From Paracoccaceae bacterium (GTDB taxonomy: Bacteria; Pseudomonadota; Alphaproteobacteria; Rhodobacterales; Rhodobacteraceae), in the NCBI GenBank assembly GCA_003354145.1, contig PIVL01000009.1, positions 1 to 35,796 of the forward strand: 35,796 bases of DNA, written 5' to 3'. The notes under the pieces are model-generated. The model ran no database searches. It had not been told where the DNA came from and was given only the letters and a program-made list of their open reading frames with translations. This document shows positions 1 to 8,508 of the stretch, in pieces (within the stretch, counting starts at the first letter, position 1; each line of letters starts with the position of its first letter). A program made the translations under genes and the position numbers.

Positions 1-146
1 CTGCCATATTGGCCACCGCGAAAGATGCGAGGCCTCTCAAAATTAGGCGACTGAGGGCGCGGGGGCAATGTCTTTTGCAGCATATCTCTTTCCCTTGGCC
101 GTTGATCTGTTAAATGGCGGGTTAGGATTTAGTGTGAAAGAGCATC

Positions 147-1805
147 ATGGCCGACCGATTTCGAGTGACATTAGCGCAGCTTAACCCAGTTGTCGGGGAT
201 CTGGCGGGCAACGCCGCCAAGGCCCGCGCCGCATGGGAACAGGGGCGTGATGCAGGCGCCGATCTGGTGGCGCTGCCCGAGATGTTTATTACTGGCTACA
301 ACGCTCAGGATCTGGTGATGAAACCTGCGTTTCACATCGCCGCCATACAAGAAGTGCGCGCACTGGCCATAGATTGCGCCGATGGCCCTGCACTGGCGAT
401 TGGTGGGCCGTGGGTCGAAGGAACTGAACTGTTCAACGCTTATTTTGTCCTCAAAGGTGGCAAGATCGCCAACACAACGCTAAAGCATCATTTACCCAAT
501 GAAACCGTGTTTGACGAAGTGCGTATTTTTGATGCTGGGCCGCTAGGCGGACCGTATTCCGTCGGCAACACCCGCATTGGCAGCCCAATTTGCGAGGATG
601 CCTGGCACGAAGACGTTGCTGAAACGCTCTCTGAGACTGGCGCCGAATTCTTGTTGGTGCCCAACGGCTCGCCCTATTACCGCAACAAATTTGAAACCCG
701 GCTGAACCATATGGTGGCTCGAGTAGTCGAAACCGGCCTGCCGTTGATCTATTTGAATATGCTTGGCGGGCAGGATGATCAGGTGTTTGATGGCGGCTCG
801 TTCGTGCTGAACCCCGGCGGCAAACTCGCGGTCCAGATGCCATTGTTCGAAGACGCCGTGACTCATGTCGATCTTGAAAGAACCCCCGAGGGCTGGCGTG
901 CTATCGAAGGCGAAATACACAATCATCCGGATGATTGGGAACAGGATTACCGGGTGATGGTGATCTCATTGCGTGACTATATTGCCAAAACCGGGTTCAA
1001 AAAGGTGCTGCTGGGTCTGTCTGGCGGCATTGATTCGGCGATTGTCGCGACGATCGCGGTGGATGCGTTAGGTGCGGACAATGTGCGCTGTGTGATGCTG
1101 CCATCCGAGTACACCTCACAAGAGTCTTTGGATGACGCTGAAACCGTCGCCAAGGCGTTGGGTTGTCGCTATGACCATGTGCCGATTGCCGAAGGACGAG
1201 CAGCAATCACCAACACATTGGCACCGTTGTTTGAGGGCCAGGAACCAGGGCTGGCCGAAGAAAACATCCAGTCACGTTTGCGCGGCCTTTTGCTGATGGC
1301 GATGAGCAACAAGTTTGGCGAAATGTTGCTGACCACTGGCAATAAATCAGAAGTGTCTGTGGGCTATGCCACGATATATGGCGACATGGCCGGCGGTTAC
1401 AATCCAATCAAAGACCTCTATAAAACACGCGTGTTTGAGACCTGCCGCTGGCGCAACGCCAATCACCGCGACTGGATGAAGGGACCAGTCGGCGAAGTGA
1501 TTACGCCCAATGTCATCGACAAACCCCCAAGCGCGGAACTGCGAGAAGACCAGAAAGACAGCGATAGCCTGCCGGATTACCCGGAACTGGACGCGCTACT
1601 GGATATTCTGGTGGATCAGGACGGATCAATAGCGGATTGCGTCGCCGCCGGGTTTGACCGGGCGACAGCAAAAAAAGTCGAGCATCTGATCTATATCAGC
1701 GAATACAAACGGTTTCAGTCTGCACCGGGAGCACGTTTGACCAAACGGGCGTTCTGGCTGGATCGCCGCTATCCAATGGTCAATCACTGGCGTGACCCAA
1801 GCTGA
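147..1805 (+). CDS. nadE: Glutamine-dependent NAD+ synthetase
   Basis: Makes NAD+ from deamido-NAD+, ATP and glutamine, the last step of cytosolic NAD biosynthesis. The 552-residue protein has the two expected domains. The N-terminal nitrilase-type glutaminase carries the triad Glu45 (LPEMF), Lys113 (LKHHLPN) and Cys149 (SPICEDAW). The C-terminal synthetase carries the ATP-binding loop SGGIDS at about 292-297 and the TTGNKSE segment. The length is normal for the two-domain alphaproteobacterial form. The ATG at 147 follows a weak purine-rich stretch (gtgaaagagc) and begins directly on the nitrilase fold, so no earlier start is needed. It is convergent with the cyclase/FHA gene, with only 8 bases between the stops and no room for a classic terminator. 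The 146 bases upstream show no convincing gene. Confidence 0.96.
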   Translation: MADRFRVTLAQLNPVVGDLAGNAAKARAAWEQGRDAGADLVALPEMFITGYNAQDLVMKPAFHIAAIQEVRALAIDCADGPALAIGGPWVEGTELFNAYFVLKGGKIANTTLKHHLPNETVFDEVRIFDAGPLGGPYSVGNTRIGSPICEDAWHEDVAETLSETGAEFLLVPNGSPYYRNKFETRLNHMVARVVETGLPLIYLNMLGGQDDQVFDGGSFVLNPGGKLAVQMPLFEDAVTHVDLERTPEGWRAIEGEIHNHPDDWEQDYRVMVISLRDYIAKTGFKKVLLGLSGGIDSAIVATIAVDALGADNVRCVMLPSEYTSQESLDDAETVAKALGCRYDHVPIAEGRAAITNTLAPLFEGQEPGLAEENIQSRLRGLLLMAMSNKFGEMLLTTGNKSEVSVGYATIYGDMAGGYNPIKDLYKTRVFETCRWRNANHRDWMKGPVGEVITPNVIDKPPSAELREDQKDSDSLPDYPELDALLDILVDQDGSIADCVAAGFDRATAKKVEHLIYISEYKRFQSAPGARLTKRAFWLDRRYPMVNHWRDPS

Positions 1806-1813
1806 ATGTGAAC

Positions 1814-2695
1814 TTAGGCGAGACGGATGCTCATGTCTTGCGTATCAAAAGACACGGCACTGGATTTGTCCAGACTTGCACCCGAGCCAAGATAGATCAC
1901 ACCAGTGCCATTCAGAAGAGTGGCCTGCCGGTGGACAGTGATTTCCTTACCATCCCCAGTTTGCAAAACAGATCCGGTTGAGCTGTGGTCGGTATATTCC
2001 AACTGTCCACGGCGCACCGAAACAACACTGTGTTTGCGCGATATCCAAGCCTGATCCAGAACGATTTCGTTTTCAGCAGATCGACCAATAGACAGCGATT
2101 CACCTTCGCCAATCTGCCAGACCTTGCCCTGAAAGGTAAAACGCGCAGATTCTGTACGGCTGGCTCGGTCGTTTTCTTTCTTTGAAAAGACAACGGTCTG
2201 TTCGGACATGTCGAGCACCGAGCAGGAATAAACCCTAGTCGGTTCCTTTTTACCCTTCAGTGGCAATTCTCCAATCAGGGCAAGATGGCTCTTTGATGTT
2301 GGGGGCAGCAAATCAAAGCATTCGTCCCCCAGCAAAATCTCGCCCGGTTTCGCCAGCGAAGCCAATCGCGCAGCCGTGTTTACGGGGGGGCCGTAAATAT
2401 CGCCCTCTTGGCTTAGGATATCGCCGTAATACAGCCCAACGTGAACCGACAATGATCCATCCCAATCCTCATGAATCATCGTCATGGCAGCCTGAAACGC
2501 GTCATCCGGCTTTGCGAAATAACTTAGGACATCGTCGCCTTGCGATTTGACACAATGTCCATTCGCTTGTTCGACAATCTGGCGCATTCGGGCAAGTACG
2601 GTGCTGATCTGGGTCAAGGCAGTGGTCGTATTTTCCACTTCATAAAGCTGCGTACTGCCGGTGATGTCAGAAATCAGAACGCAAGCCAGAGCCAT
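1814..2695 (-). CDS. Class III adenylate/guanylate cyclase with C-terminal FHA domain
   Basis: A predicted cytoplasmic signalling protein of 293 residues. Residues 1-160 form a class III nucleotide cyclase catalytic domain: the metal-binding Asp10 (LISDITGST), a second metal-binding Asp in KSQGDD at about 54-55 with the substrate-contacting Lys50, and the VNTAARL motif (about 105-111) that supplies the transition-state Asn and Arg. Residues 190-275 form an FHA phosphothreonine-binding domain (SIGRSAENEIVL, then ISRKHS and SSTGS). The start codon sits immediately on the first cyclase strand, so there is no membrane or sensor domain in front; input may come through the FHA partner. Whether it makes cAMP or cGMP cannot be read from the sequence. 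It converges on nadE. The partner kinase or phosphoprotein is not in this window. Confidence 0.88.
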   Translation of the reverse strand: MALACVLISDITGSTQLYEVENTTTALTQISTVLARMRQIVEQANGHCVKSQGDDVLSYFAKPDDAFQAAMTMIHEDWDGSLSVHVGLYYGDILSQEGDIYGPPVNTAARLASLAKPGEILLGDECFDLLPPTSKSHLALIGELPLKGKKEPTRVYSCSVLDMSEQTVVFSKKENDRASRTESARFTFQGKVWQIGEGESLSIGRSAENEIVLDQAWISRKHSVVSVRRGQLEYTDHSSTGSVLQTGDGKEITVHRQATLLNGTGVIYLGSGASLDKSSAVSFDTQDMSIRLA

Positions 2696-2993
2696 CTAGA
2701 TCAAACCACCAATGAAAACCAAAAAACGGGAGAACCCCGGTGTAATATCATCCTACGATAATACTGAGCAGGCAGATTGTGCAACATTTATGCGAATCTG
2801 CGCAGATCCACAGGCTATCCGCCCGATTTGGCCCCTACGGCGATCAATACAGTTCTTAGCCAAGCGGAAACGCTTCTACGATGGTCGTAGTGCGGGGAAC
2901 TGGCTATGATTTTAAGTGACTTCTCGGATGCACAGCTTCAAGGAAATTGACGCGCCACACGGGCCGAAAATGGCAGCAGTTTCAACATTTCGT
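2696..2993. other. Intergenic stretch between cyclase and Fic genes
   Basis: About 300 bases with no gene I can support. Open frames on the plus strand (for example 2712-2909) have no recognisable motifs and no good ribosome binding site. It should contain the promoter of the cyclase gene (leftward) and the end of the Fic transcript. I see no clear hairpin terminator. Confidence 0.5.
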
Positions 2994-4127
2994 TTATGCT
3001 CTCACTATTTCCATTAATGGCTCAAACATGTAGAGTGCTCCCCTACGTCCACTTGCAGGGTGTAGCTCTCGCAATATTCCACCTTCATACAGTAGCTTTG
3101 TAATCCTTGTTGCCACGTGTTTGGGCATGCCGGAGCGTTTAATCAGTTGACTATTTTTGAAAACGGGGTTCTCGAAAATGCTGTCTTGAGCTGCAATATG
3201 CCATTTCGAACCAGACATCTCTCTAAATGGTTCTTTCATTTCGTCATAAAGCGCCGTTATTTTCTTTACTGTTTGCAAGTTACTTTCGGCTTGCTCAGCG
3301 ATGGCGTTCAAAAAAAAGGCCGTCCAGCTTGTCCAGTCATCATCCCGCGATACAGCACGCATCAATTCAATGTACTCATCCTTATGCGTTTCAAAAAACG
3401 CGCTTACATAGAAATGAGGTTTGTGGATCAGGCCAAATTTCCATAGAAGAAGTGTTATTAACAGACGACCAATTCGTCCGTTTCCATCGTTAAAGGGGTG
3501 TAGCGCTTCAAATTCGACATGCGCAATTCCCACTTTGAACAGATGCAACATCGGGGAAAACTCGATGAACTTCAACAGATCGTGCATAGCAGGTTGAAGC
3601 TGTAATGGGCTGATCGGTTTAAAGTAGATTATTTTGTGTCGATCATCACCAACATAATTTTGTTCTTCTTTGTATTGACCCGGCGATTTTCTCGCGCCGC
3701 GACCAAAGCTCAACAAAAGGCGATGCGCGTTCTTAATCAGACCTTCATTGATTGGTTCGCCTTCAGCCACTGCGGTTTGAGCGCGGCGAAGCACTGTAGT
3801 ATAGAGAAATACCTCGATGACATCTTCCCGCACTGGCCGGGGCTTTCCATCATCTTGGCTTTCTGCCTCGTAGATCATGACCTCGTCCACGGTTGAGATC
3901 GTGCCTTCCATTCGAGAAGAAATAACTGCCTCGCTTTGACGAAGCGGCGCTAGAAGAAGCTCACTATTTGGGAGTGAAAGCAGCATTTGATCATAGCGTG
4001 AGATAGCGTCCTGTGCCCGTGTCAGGGGTTCTATCAAGCGGCTGAGATCAAGTTCACTTGGCGGGAAGCATCCATAGTGATAGTCAACAACATTGTCGAG
4101 ATTGTAGTTTTTCATGTTCATCGACAT
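2994..4127 (-). CDS. Fic family protein (class II AMPylase) with C-terminal winged helix
   Basis: Predicted protein AMP-transferase that uses ATP to modify hydroxyl side chains of target proteins. The 377-residue protein has the core Fic motif HPFNDGNGRIGR with catalytic His210. An N-terminal inhibitory helix carries S-x-x-x-E-G (Ser70 to Glu74-Gly75), which defines class II: the Glu would block the gamma-phosphate site until relieved. The last 70 or so residues (from about 310) read as a winged helix-turn-helix (KNSQLIKRSGMPKHVATRITKLLYEGGI), so it may bind DNA and regulate itself. The ATG at 4127 has GGAG seven bases upstream, which supports this start over the internal Met codons at residues 3 and 5. 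The gene is less GC-rich than its neighbours and lies by the 3' end of a tRNA gene, so acquisition by transfer is plausible. No antitoxin-like partner gene is adjacent. Confidence 0.93.
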   Translation of the reverse strand: MSMNMKNYNLDNVVDYHYGCFPPSELDLSRLIEPLTRAQDAISRYDQMLLSLPNSELLLAPLRQSEAVISSRMEGTISTVDEVMIYEAESQDDGKPRPVREDVIEVFLYTTVLRRAQTAVAEGEPINEGLIKNAHRLLLSFGRGARKSPGQYKEEQNYVGDDRHKIIYFKPISPLQLQPAMHDLLKFIEFSPMLHLFKVGIAHVEFEALHPFNDGNGRIGRLLITLLLWKFGLIHKPHFYVSAFFETHKDEYIELMRAVSRDDDWTSWTAFFLNAIAEQAESNLQTVKKITALYDEMKEPFREMSGSKWHIAAQDSIFENPVFKNSQLIKRSGMPKHVATRITKLLYEGGILRELHPASGRRGALYMFEPLMEIVRA

Positions 4128-4159
4128 TGCGTAGCTCCGATTTTGACCAGCATTCGCAC

Positions 4160-4189
4160 CTTATGCAACAAATTTTGATGATTTTGCAA
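4160..4189 (-). promoter_or_regulatory. Candidate promoter of the Fic gene
   Basis: Reading leftward, TTGCAA (4189-4184) is a -35-like hexamer with 4 of 6 consensus matches. After an 18-base spacer comes CATAAG (4165-4160), a -10-like hexamer with 4 of 6 matches. This predicts a short leader before the ATG at 4127. The -35 element directly abuts the first palindrome of the upstream array (4190-4205). It is a by-eye match only. Confidence 0.35.
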
Positions 4190-4345
4190 CACAAGATGCG
4201 TTGTGGAAGAATTTTTGACTACAAAGCATCTTGTGCGAGGATTTCATTCGATTTTGTAACACGACGGGCTTTGCGGTAGTTTTAAGTGACACAACAAGCG
4301 TTGTGGAAGGTTTTCTGCCGATCATAGATCACAAGACTTGCTATC
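4190..4345. repeat. Array of CACAA-N6-TTGTG palindromes (putative operators)
   Basis: Five 16-base units lie upstream of the Fic gene. Units at 4190-4205 and 4290-4305 are perfect CACAA-N6-TTGTG palindromes. The units at 4220-4235 (TACAA..TTGTG) and 4260-4275 (CACGA..TTGCG) are imperfect, and 4330-4345 keeps the left half only. The start-to-start distances are exactly 30, 40, 30 and 40 bases, near whole numbers of helical turns, so they would face one side of the DNA. Bases following several units are also shared (GAAG or GAGG, then T-rich). Too short and irregular for CRISPR. Best read as a multi-site operator, perhaps for the Fic protein's own winged helix. Confidence 0.6.
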
Positions 4346-4484
4346 GCACGCTCAGATGAAGCATATCGTACTAACGTTGCAACGAGTTGCACCAAAGGCA
4401 AGGGCACTTAGGTGGACGGAAGGGTGGATTGAAAAGATATATCGAAGCCTAAACTATTGTTATACAACGAATTTATTGAAAAGA

Positions 4485-4559
4485 TGGTGCTGTGATGGAG
4501 GATTGAACTCCAGACCTCACCCTTACCAAGGGTGTGCTCTACCACTGAGCTACCACAGC
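4485..4559 (-). tRNA. tRNA-Thr (anticodon GGT)
   Basis: The reverse complement folds as a full cloverleaf of 75 bases including an encoded CCA end. The acceptor arm GCTGTGG pairs with TCACAGC (one G-T), followed by discriminator A. The D arm is GCTC..GAGC with loop AGTGGTA. The anticodon stem CACCC/GGGTG encloses loop TTGGTAA, giving anticodon GGT (threonine). The T arm TGGAG/CTCCA encloses TTCAATC. Its 3' end points toward the Fic gene, the usual side for integration of mobile DNA, though no integrase is seen here. Confidence 0.95.
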
Positions 4560-4729
4560 CTGTCTTTTCCAGTACCTAACCCAGTGCATTTACCCAAGGC
4601 AAGAGGGGTCTGGGCCCCGAATTCAGCGCCACATAGCTTGGCAACACCGTGCGCGGGTGACTAGACGCAATTGCCGGATCACGCAAGGCCTATCTGGACG
4701 CTTTTTGCTAGCTGCGCTAGAGAAGCTGT

Positions 4730-4888
4730 ATGGCAGATAAATCCACCCCCCGGTCGAACCTGAAAGCGGCACAAAGTCGTGATGACAGGCTTAAGGCTGC
4801 GCTTAAGGCCAATTTGGCCCGCCGCAAGGCACAGGCGCGTGCGCGATCAGAAGGCGGAGCAGACAAATCAGGCAAAAACGAGGGTTAG
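4730..4888 (+). CDS. Small basic conserved protein upstream of murA
   Basis: A 52-residue open frame beginning MADKSTPRSNLKAAQSRDD and ending five bases before the murA ATG. It is rich in Lys, Arg and Ala and is probably one long amphipathic helix (DDRLKAALKANLARRKAQARAR), with a Gly/Lys-rich tail. I recall similar small proteins in front of murA in Rhodobacteraceae, but I know no function. Tight spacing to murA suggests co-transcription. Codon use and the lack of any competing frame support a real gene. Confidence 0.7.
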   Translation: MADKSTPRSNLKAAQSRDDRLKAALKANLARRKAQARARSEGGADKSGKNEG

Positions 4889-4893
4889 AGTAG

Positions 4894-6162
4894 ATGGATT
4901 CGATAATAGTGACGGGAAATGGCCCTTTAAGCGGGCAAATTTCAATTGCAGGGGCAAAAAACGCCTGTTTGACGTTGATGCCGGCAACTTTGCTAAGCGA
5001 AGAGCCGCTAACCCTGACCAATGCACCGCGACTAAGTGACATTGCCACCATGAGCGAGCTTTTGGGCTCATTGGGGGCCGAGGTCACCCAACTGCAGGAT
5101 GGCAAGGTTCTCGCCATGTCGAGCCATGATCTGAACAACCACACAGCAGATTATGATATCGTGCGCAAAATGCGCGCTTCGATCCTTGTGCTGGGCCCGA
5201 TGCTGGCGCGCGATGGTCATGCAATTGTATCGCTACCCGGAGGCTGCGCCATTGGCGCGCGCCCGGTTGATCTGCATCTGCGCGCACTCGAGGCGCTGGG
5301 GGCCGAGTTGGAACTTAAGGATGGATATGTGCATGCCAAGGCGCCCGGAGGACTAAAGGGCGGCACGATTGATTTTCCGCTGGTGTCGGTTGGTGCCACA
5401 GAAAACGCACTGATGGCGGCGACTTTGGCCAAAGGCACAACCGTAATCAACAACGCCGCGCGTGAGCCCGAGATTGTTGATTTGGCGGAATGCTTGCAGA
5501 AGATGGGCGCGCAGATCGAAGGCGAAGGCACCAGCACCATCACCATTCAGGGCGTTGACCGGCTGAACGGAGCAACCCACCCAGTGGTCACAGACCGCAT
5601 TGAGCTGGGCACTTATATGCTGGCCCCGGCGTTTTGCGGCGGCGAGGTTGAATTGCTTGGCGGACGCATGTCTCTGGTCGGAGCATTTTGCGAAAAACTG
5701 GACGAGGCCGGGATAGACGTGACCGAAACGGACCATGGCCTAAGCGTGCGCCGACGTCACGACCATATCAAGGCCATCAATGTCACCACAGAACCGTTCC
5801 CCGGATTTCCAACCGATTTGCAGGCCCAGATGATGGCGCTGCTATGTGCCGCCGAAGGTGTCAGCGTTTTGGAAGAGACAATATTTGAGAACCGGTTCAT
5901 GCACGCCCCGGAACTGATGCGCATGGGCGCGCAGATTGACGTACAGGGCGGTACGGCGACCGTAACGGGTGTGAAACAGCTAAAAGGCGCGCCGGTGATG
6001 GCAACGGATTTGCGCGCATCTGTATCGCTTATTCTTGCTGGGTTGGCGGCAGAAGGCGAAACCAAAGTCAGCCGAGTCTATCATTTGGACCGCGGATATG
6101 AGCATGTGGTTAGAAAGCTGTCCGGAGTGGGCGCAAATATTGAACGGATTCATAACTCGTGA
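4894..6162 (+). CDS. murA: UDP-N-acetylglucosamine 1-carboxyvinyltransferase
   Basis: Catalyses the first committed step of peptidoglycan precursor synthesis in the cytoplasm: transfer of enolpyruvate from PEP to UDP-GlcNAc. The 422-residue length is typical. Lys22-Asn23 of the GAKNA segment and Cys118 in [14 protein letters not shown], the fosfomycin-reactive cysteine, are present, so a fosfomycin-sensitive active site is predicted. The C-terminal RGYEHV segment, a standard MurA signature, is present. It follows the small basic gene by five bases and overlaps the DUF2948 gene by four (GTGA), so translational coupling is likely. Confidence 0.97.
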   Translation: MDSIIVTGNGPLSGQISIAGAKNACLTLMPATLLSEEPLTLTNAPRLSDIATMSELLGSLGAEVTQLQDGKVLAMSSHDLNNHTADYDIVRKMRASILVLGPMLARDGHAIVSLPGGCAIGARPVDLHLRALEALGAELELKDGYVHAKAPGGLKGGTIDFPLVSVGATENALMAATLAKGTTVINNAAREPEIVDLAECLQKMGAQIEGEGTSTITIQGVDRLNGATHPVVTDRIELGTYMLAPAFCGGEVELLGGRMSLVGAFCEKLDEAGIDVTETDHGLSVRRRHDHIKAINVTTEPFPGFPTDLQAQMMALLCAAEGVSVLEETIFENRFMHAPELMRMGAQIDVQGGTATVTGVKQLKGAPVMATDLRASVSLILAGLAAEGETKVSRVYHLDRGYEHVVRKLSGVGANIERIHNS

Positions 6163-6638
6163 GCAATGACGCAACATTTGAAGATGGACGCGAGGCACCG
6201 CTGAACCTTGGCGCACTGGACGACGCCGATTTGCAGGTAGTCTCATCTCTGGTGCAGGATGCGGTTTTTCCGATCACTGAAATGACGTGGCGGCCGGACC
6301 AACGCCGTTTTGCCCTGCTATTGAACCGTTTCCGCTGGGAAGATGAAGACGCAGCACGCAAACGGGGGCGGGCCTTTGAGCGGGTGCAATCCTTGCTGGT
6401 GGTAGACAACGTCTTGCGGGTGGCCTCGCAAGGTATTGACCGCTCTGATAAGGACATGATCCTTTCGTTGATGGCGATTACGTTTAAGCAGGGTGAAGAT
6501 GGCGCAGGCTTTCTCGAACTAACGCTTGCCGGGGATGGAGGCCTGCGTATTGAGGTCGAAGCACTTGAGGTTTCTCTTAAGGACGTGACGCGCCCCTATC
6601 AGGCGCCTTCAAAGTCCATGCCCGAGCATGACGCTTGA
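6159..6638 (+). CDS. DUF2948 family protein
   Basis: A 159-residue soluble protein without signal peptide or membrane segment. It matches my memory of the DUF2948 family that follows murA in many Rhodobacteraceae; no biochemical role is known to me. The GTG start at 6159 overlaps the end of murA. The segment [25 protein letters not shown] near the N-terminus and the [13 protein letters not shown] segment are the recognisable parts. The C-terminus runs into the TTG start of the GNAT gene (TTGA overlap). Confidence 0.8.
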   Translation: MSNDATFEDGREAPLNLGALDDADLQVVSSLVQDAVFPITEMTWRPDQRRFALLLNRFRWEDEDAARKRGRAFERVQSLLVVDNVLRVASQGIDRSDKDMILSLMAITFKQGEDGAGFLELTLAGDGGLRIEVEALEVSLKDVTRPYQAPSKSMPEHDA

Positions 6639-7147
6639 AATTCAAGCCACTGACAGCTGATGATTACGTCAATTGGCGGGACATACGTCTTGAGGCATTG
6701 TCTGCACACCCGGAAAGCTATCTGACAACACATGAAGAAGAGTTTGCGCGGCCCAGGTCGCAATCGATTGACTGGTTGGCCAGTGGCGCATTGATGGGGG
6801 CGTTTGACGGCGACAGCTTGTGTTCCGTCATGTCGGTTAACCCGGAAAAATCTTCAGTGATGGCGCACCGGGGTTGGATACACGCGGTGTATTGTCGGCC
6901 GAACTGGCGCGGCGGTCCGGCCTCGCAAGGCTTGATGGAATACGCGATGTCCATGGCGCGGGCGAATGGATTGCTGCAGTTGGAGCTTTATGTCGAGGCG
7001 GCGAACGCCCGGGCCATCGCTTTCTATGAACGGTTTGGGTTTCAGCTGTGCGGGCGTGTGCCACGGGCGGTGTGCGTTGCGGATCAGTTCAGGGATGATT
7101 TGCATTATTGGTTGCCATTGGACCACGACTCAGAAGCGCAGGGTTGA
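6635..7147 (+). CDS. GNAT family N-acetyltransferase
   Basis: Predicted acetyl-CoA-dependent N-acetyltransferase of 170 residues. The acetyl-CoA-binding region is visible around 85-110 (VYCRPNWRGGPASQGLMEYAM), and the classic C-terminal ANARAIAFYERFGFQLCGR motif follows. The TTG start at 6635 overlaps the DUF2948 stop (TTGA), giving a product beginning [11 protein letters not shown], a normal GNAT N-terminus. The substrate cannot be told from the sequence. It sits between DUF2948 and hisD, where I recall many relatives having no gene, so it may be an insertion into a conserved cluster. Confidence 0.88.
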   Translation: MKFKPLTADDYVNWRDIRLEALSAHPESYLTTHEEEFARPRSQSIDWLASGALMGAFDGDSLCSVMSVNPEKSSVMAHRGWIHAVYCRPNWRGGPASQGLMEYAMSMARANGLLQLELYVEAANARAIAFYERFGFQLCGRVPRAVCVADQFRDDLHYWLPLDHDSEAQG

Positions 7148-7197
7148 GGCCCGGGCCTGCTCCGGCTATGTGCGCTGCAAACCTGCGGAGATGACCC

Positions 7198-8499
7198 ATG
7201 CCTGTCTTTCTTGATTCCGGATCAGCCGATTTCGAAACTGCATTTGTCGCCCTGCTGAATGCCAAACGCGAAGACAGCCCGGATGTGGACGCGGTTGTCG
7301 CCGAAATCATCGCTGACGTTCGCGCGCGTGGCGATGCTGCTGTGATCGAGCTGACCGCCCGGTTTGACCGTTTGCAACTGACGCCAGAAACATTGGCGTT
7401 CCGGCCCGAGGAAATCGAGCAAGCGATTGACGAGGTGGTGCCCGAAGATCGCGCCGCCCTCGAATTGGCTGCCGACCGTATTCGCACCTATCACACCCGC
7501 CAGATGCCCGAAGATGCCAGCTGGACCGACGCAGCGGGTGCGACGCTTGGCTGGCGATGGTCGGCGGTTTCGGCGGCAGGGCTTTATGTGCCAGGAGGGC
7601 TGGCGTCTTATCCGTCTTCCGTGCTGATGAATGCCATTCCCGCCAAAGTGGCTGGAGTTGGGCGATTGGCAATCACCGTACCAACACCAGATGGGGTAAT
7701 TAATCCACTGGTACTTATGGCCGCGCATCTCTCCGGGGTGGACGAGATTTACCGCATTGGCGGTGCGCAGGCGATTGCGGCGCTGGCTTATGGAACCGAA
7801 ACGATTCCGGCCGTGGATAAGATCACCGGCCCCGGAAACGCCTTTGTCGCGGCAGCAAAACGCCGGGTGTTTGGCAAGGTCGGCATCGATATGATTGCCG
7901 GGCCATCCGAAATTCTGGTAATCGCGGACAAGGACAATGATCCTGACTGGATCGCGCTGGACTTGCTAAGTCAGGCCGAGCATGACGAAAGCGCGCAATC
8001 GTTGCTGATTACAAATGATGCGGGATTTGGCCGCGCCGTGGCGGCGGCTGTAGACAAACGGTTGGAAACATTAGAGCGGCGTGCCATTGCCGGGGCCAGT
8101 TGGCAGGACAATGGAGCGGTAATTGTAGTGCGCGATCTGGATGAGGCAGCTGAACTGTCCAACCGTATTGCCCCGGAACATTTAGAGCTGTGTGTCGCCG
8201 ACCCTGAAGCGTTGTCGCAAAAAACCATTCACGCAGGCGCCATCTTTCTGGGCCAGTGGACACCCGAAGCGATTGGCGATTATGTCGGCGGTCCAAACCA
8301 TGTGTTGCCCACCGCGCGGTCTGCCAGGTTCTCGTCCGGTCTCAGCGTTATGGACTTTTTGAAGCGGACGACATTGGCGCAGATGACTCCGGCTGCATTG
8401 CGTGCTATCGGGCCTTCGGCAGAACGACTTGCAACGTCCGAAAGCCTAGAGGCGCACGGGCTTTCGGTTCGTGCTCGTTTGGATAATTTGAACAGGTAA
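7198..8499 (+). CDS. hisD: Histidinol dehydrogenase
   Basis: Carries out the last two oxidations of histidine biosynthesis, L-histidinol to L-histidine, using two NAD+ and a zinc ion. The 433-residue protein keeps zinc ligands Gln259 and His262 (SQAEHDES), the Asp at about 361 in GDYVGGPNHVLPT, and the Glu327/His328 acid-base pair (APEHLE). The ATG at 7198 lies about 50 bases after the GNAT stop, preceded by a purine-rich GGAGATG site. Histidine genes are scattered in alphaproteobacteria, so finding hisD away from other his genes is normal. Confidence 0.97.
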   Translation: MPVFLDSGSADFETAFVALLNAKREDSPDVDAVVAEIIADVRARGDAAVIELTARFDRLQLTPETLAFRPEEIEQAIDEVVPEDRAALELAADRIRTYHTRQMPEDASWTDAAGATLGWRWSAVSAAGLYVPGGLASYPSSVLMNAIPAKVAGVGRLAITVPTPDGVINPLVLMAAHLSGVDEIYRIGGAQAIAALAYGTETIPAVDKITGPGNAFVAAAKRRVFGKVGIDMIAGPSEILVIADKDNDPDWIALDLLSQAEHDESAQSLLITNDAGFGRAVAAAVDKRLETLERRAIAGASWQDNGAVIVVRDLDEAAELSNRIAPEHLELCVADPEALSQKTIHAGAIFLGQWTPEAIGDYVGGPNHVLPTARSARFSSGLSVMDFLKRTTLAQMTPAALRAIGPSAERLATSESLEAHGLSVRARLDNLNR

Positions 8500-8508
8500 C
8501 GCCACATC

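Noticed and set aside
102-128. TTGATC and TAGGAT as a nadE promoter
   Set aside because: The spacer is only 15 bases and both hexamers are weak.
69-185. Short frame MSFAAYLFPLAVDLLNGG overlapping the start of nadE
   Set aside because: It runs into nadE in another frame, has no clear ribosome site and no family resemblance.
2875-2900. Weak similarity to the tRNA-Thr 3' end (GATGGT then GTAGTGCGGGG) as a left boundary of a Fic island
   Set aside because: The match needs gaps and covers only scattered bases; not good enough to call an attachment site.
4190-4345. CRISPR array
   Set aside because: Units are 16 bases, palindromic and degenerate, the spacers are short (14-24 bases), and no cas genes are present.
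4428-4485. Direct repeat ATTGAAAAGAT (4428-4438 and 4475-4485), the second copy touching the tRNA-Thr 3' end, as a possible attachment-site pair
   Set aside because: Only 11 bases, copies 47 bases apart with no cargo between them, and it covers just one base of the tRNA. Most likely chance in AT-rich DNA.
4708-4720. CTAGC-TGC-GCTAG palindrome ahead of the small gene upstream of murA
   Set aside because: Too short to separate from chance, with no further copies nearby.
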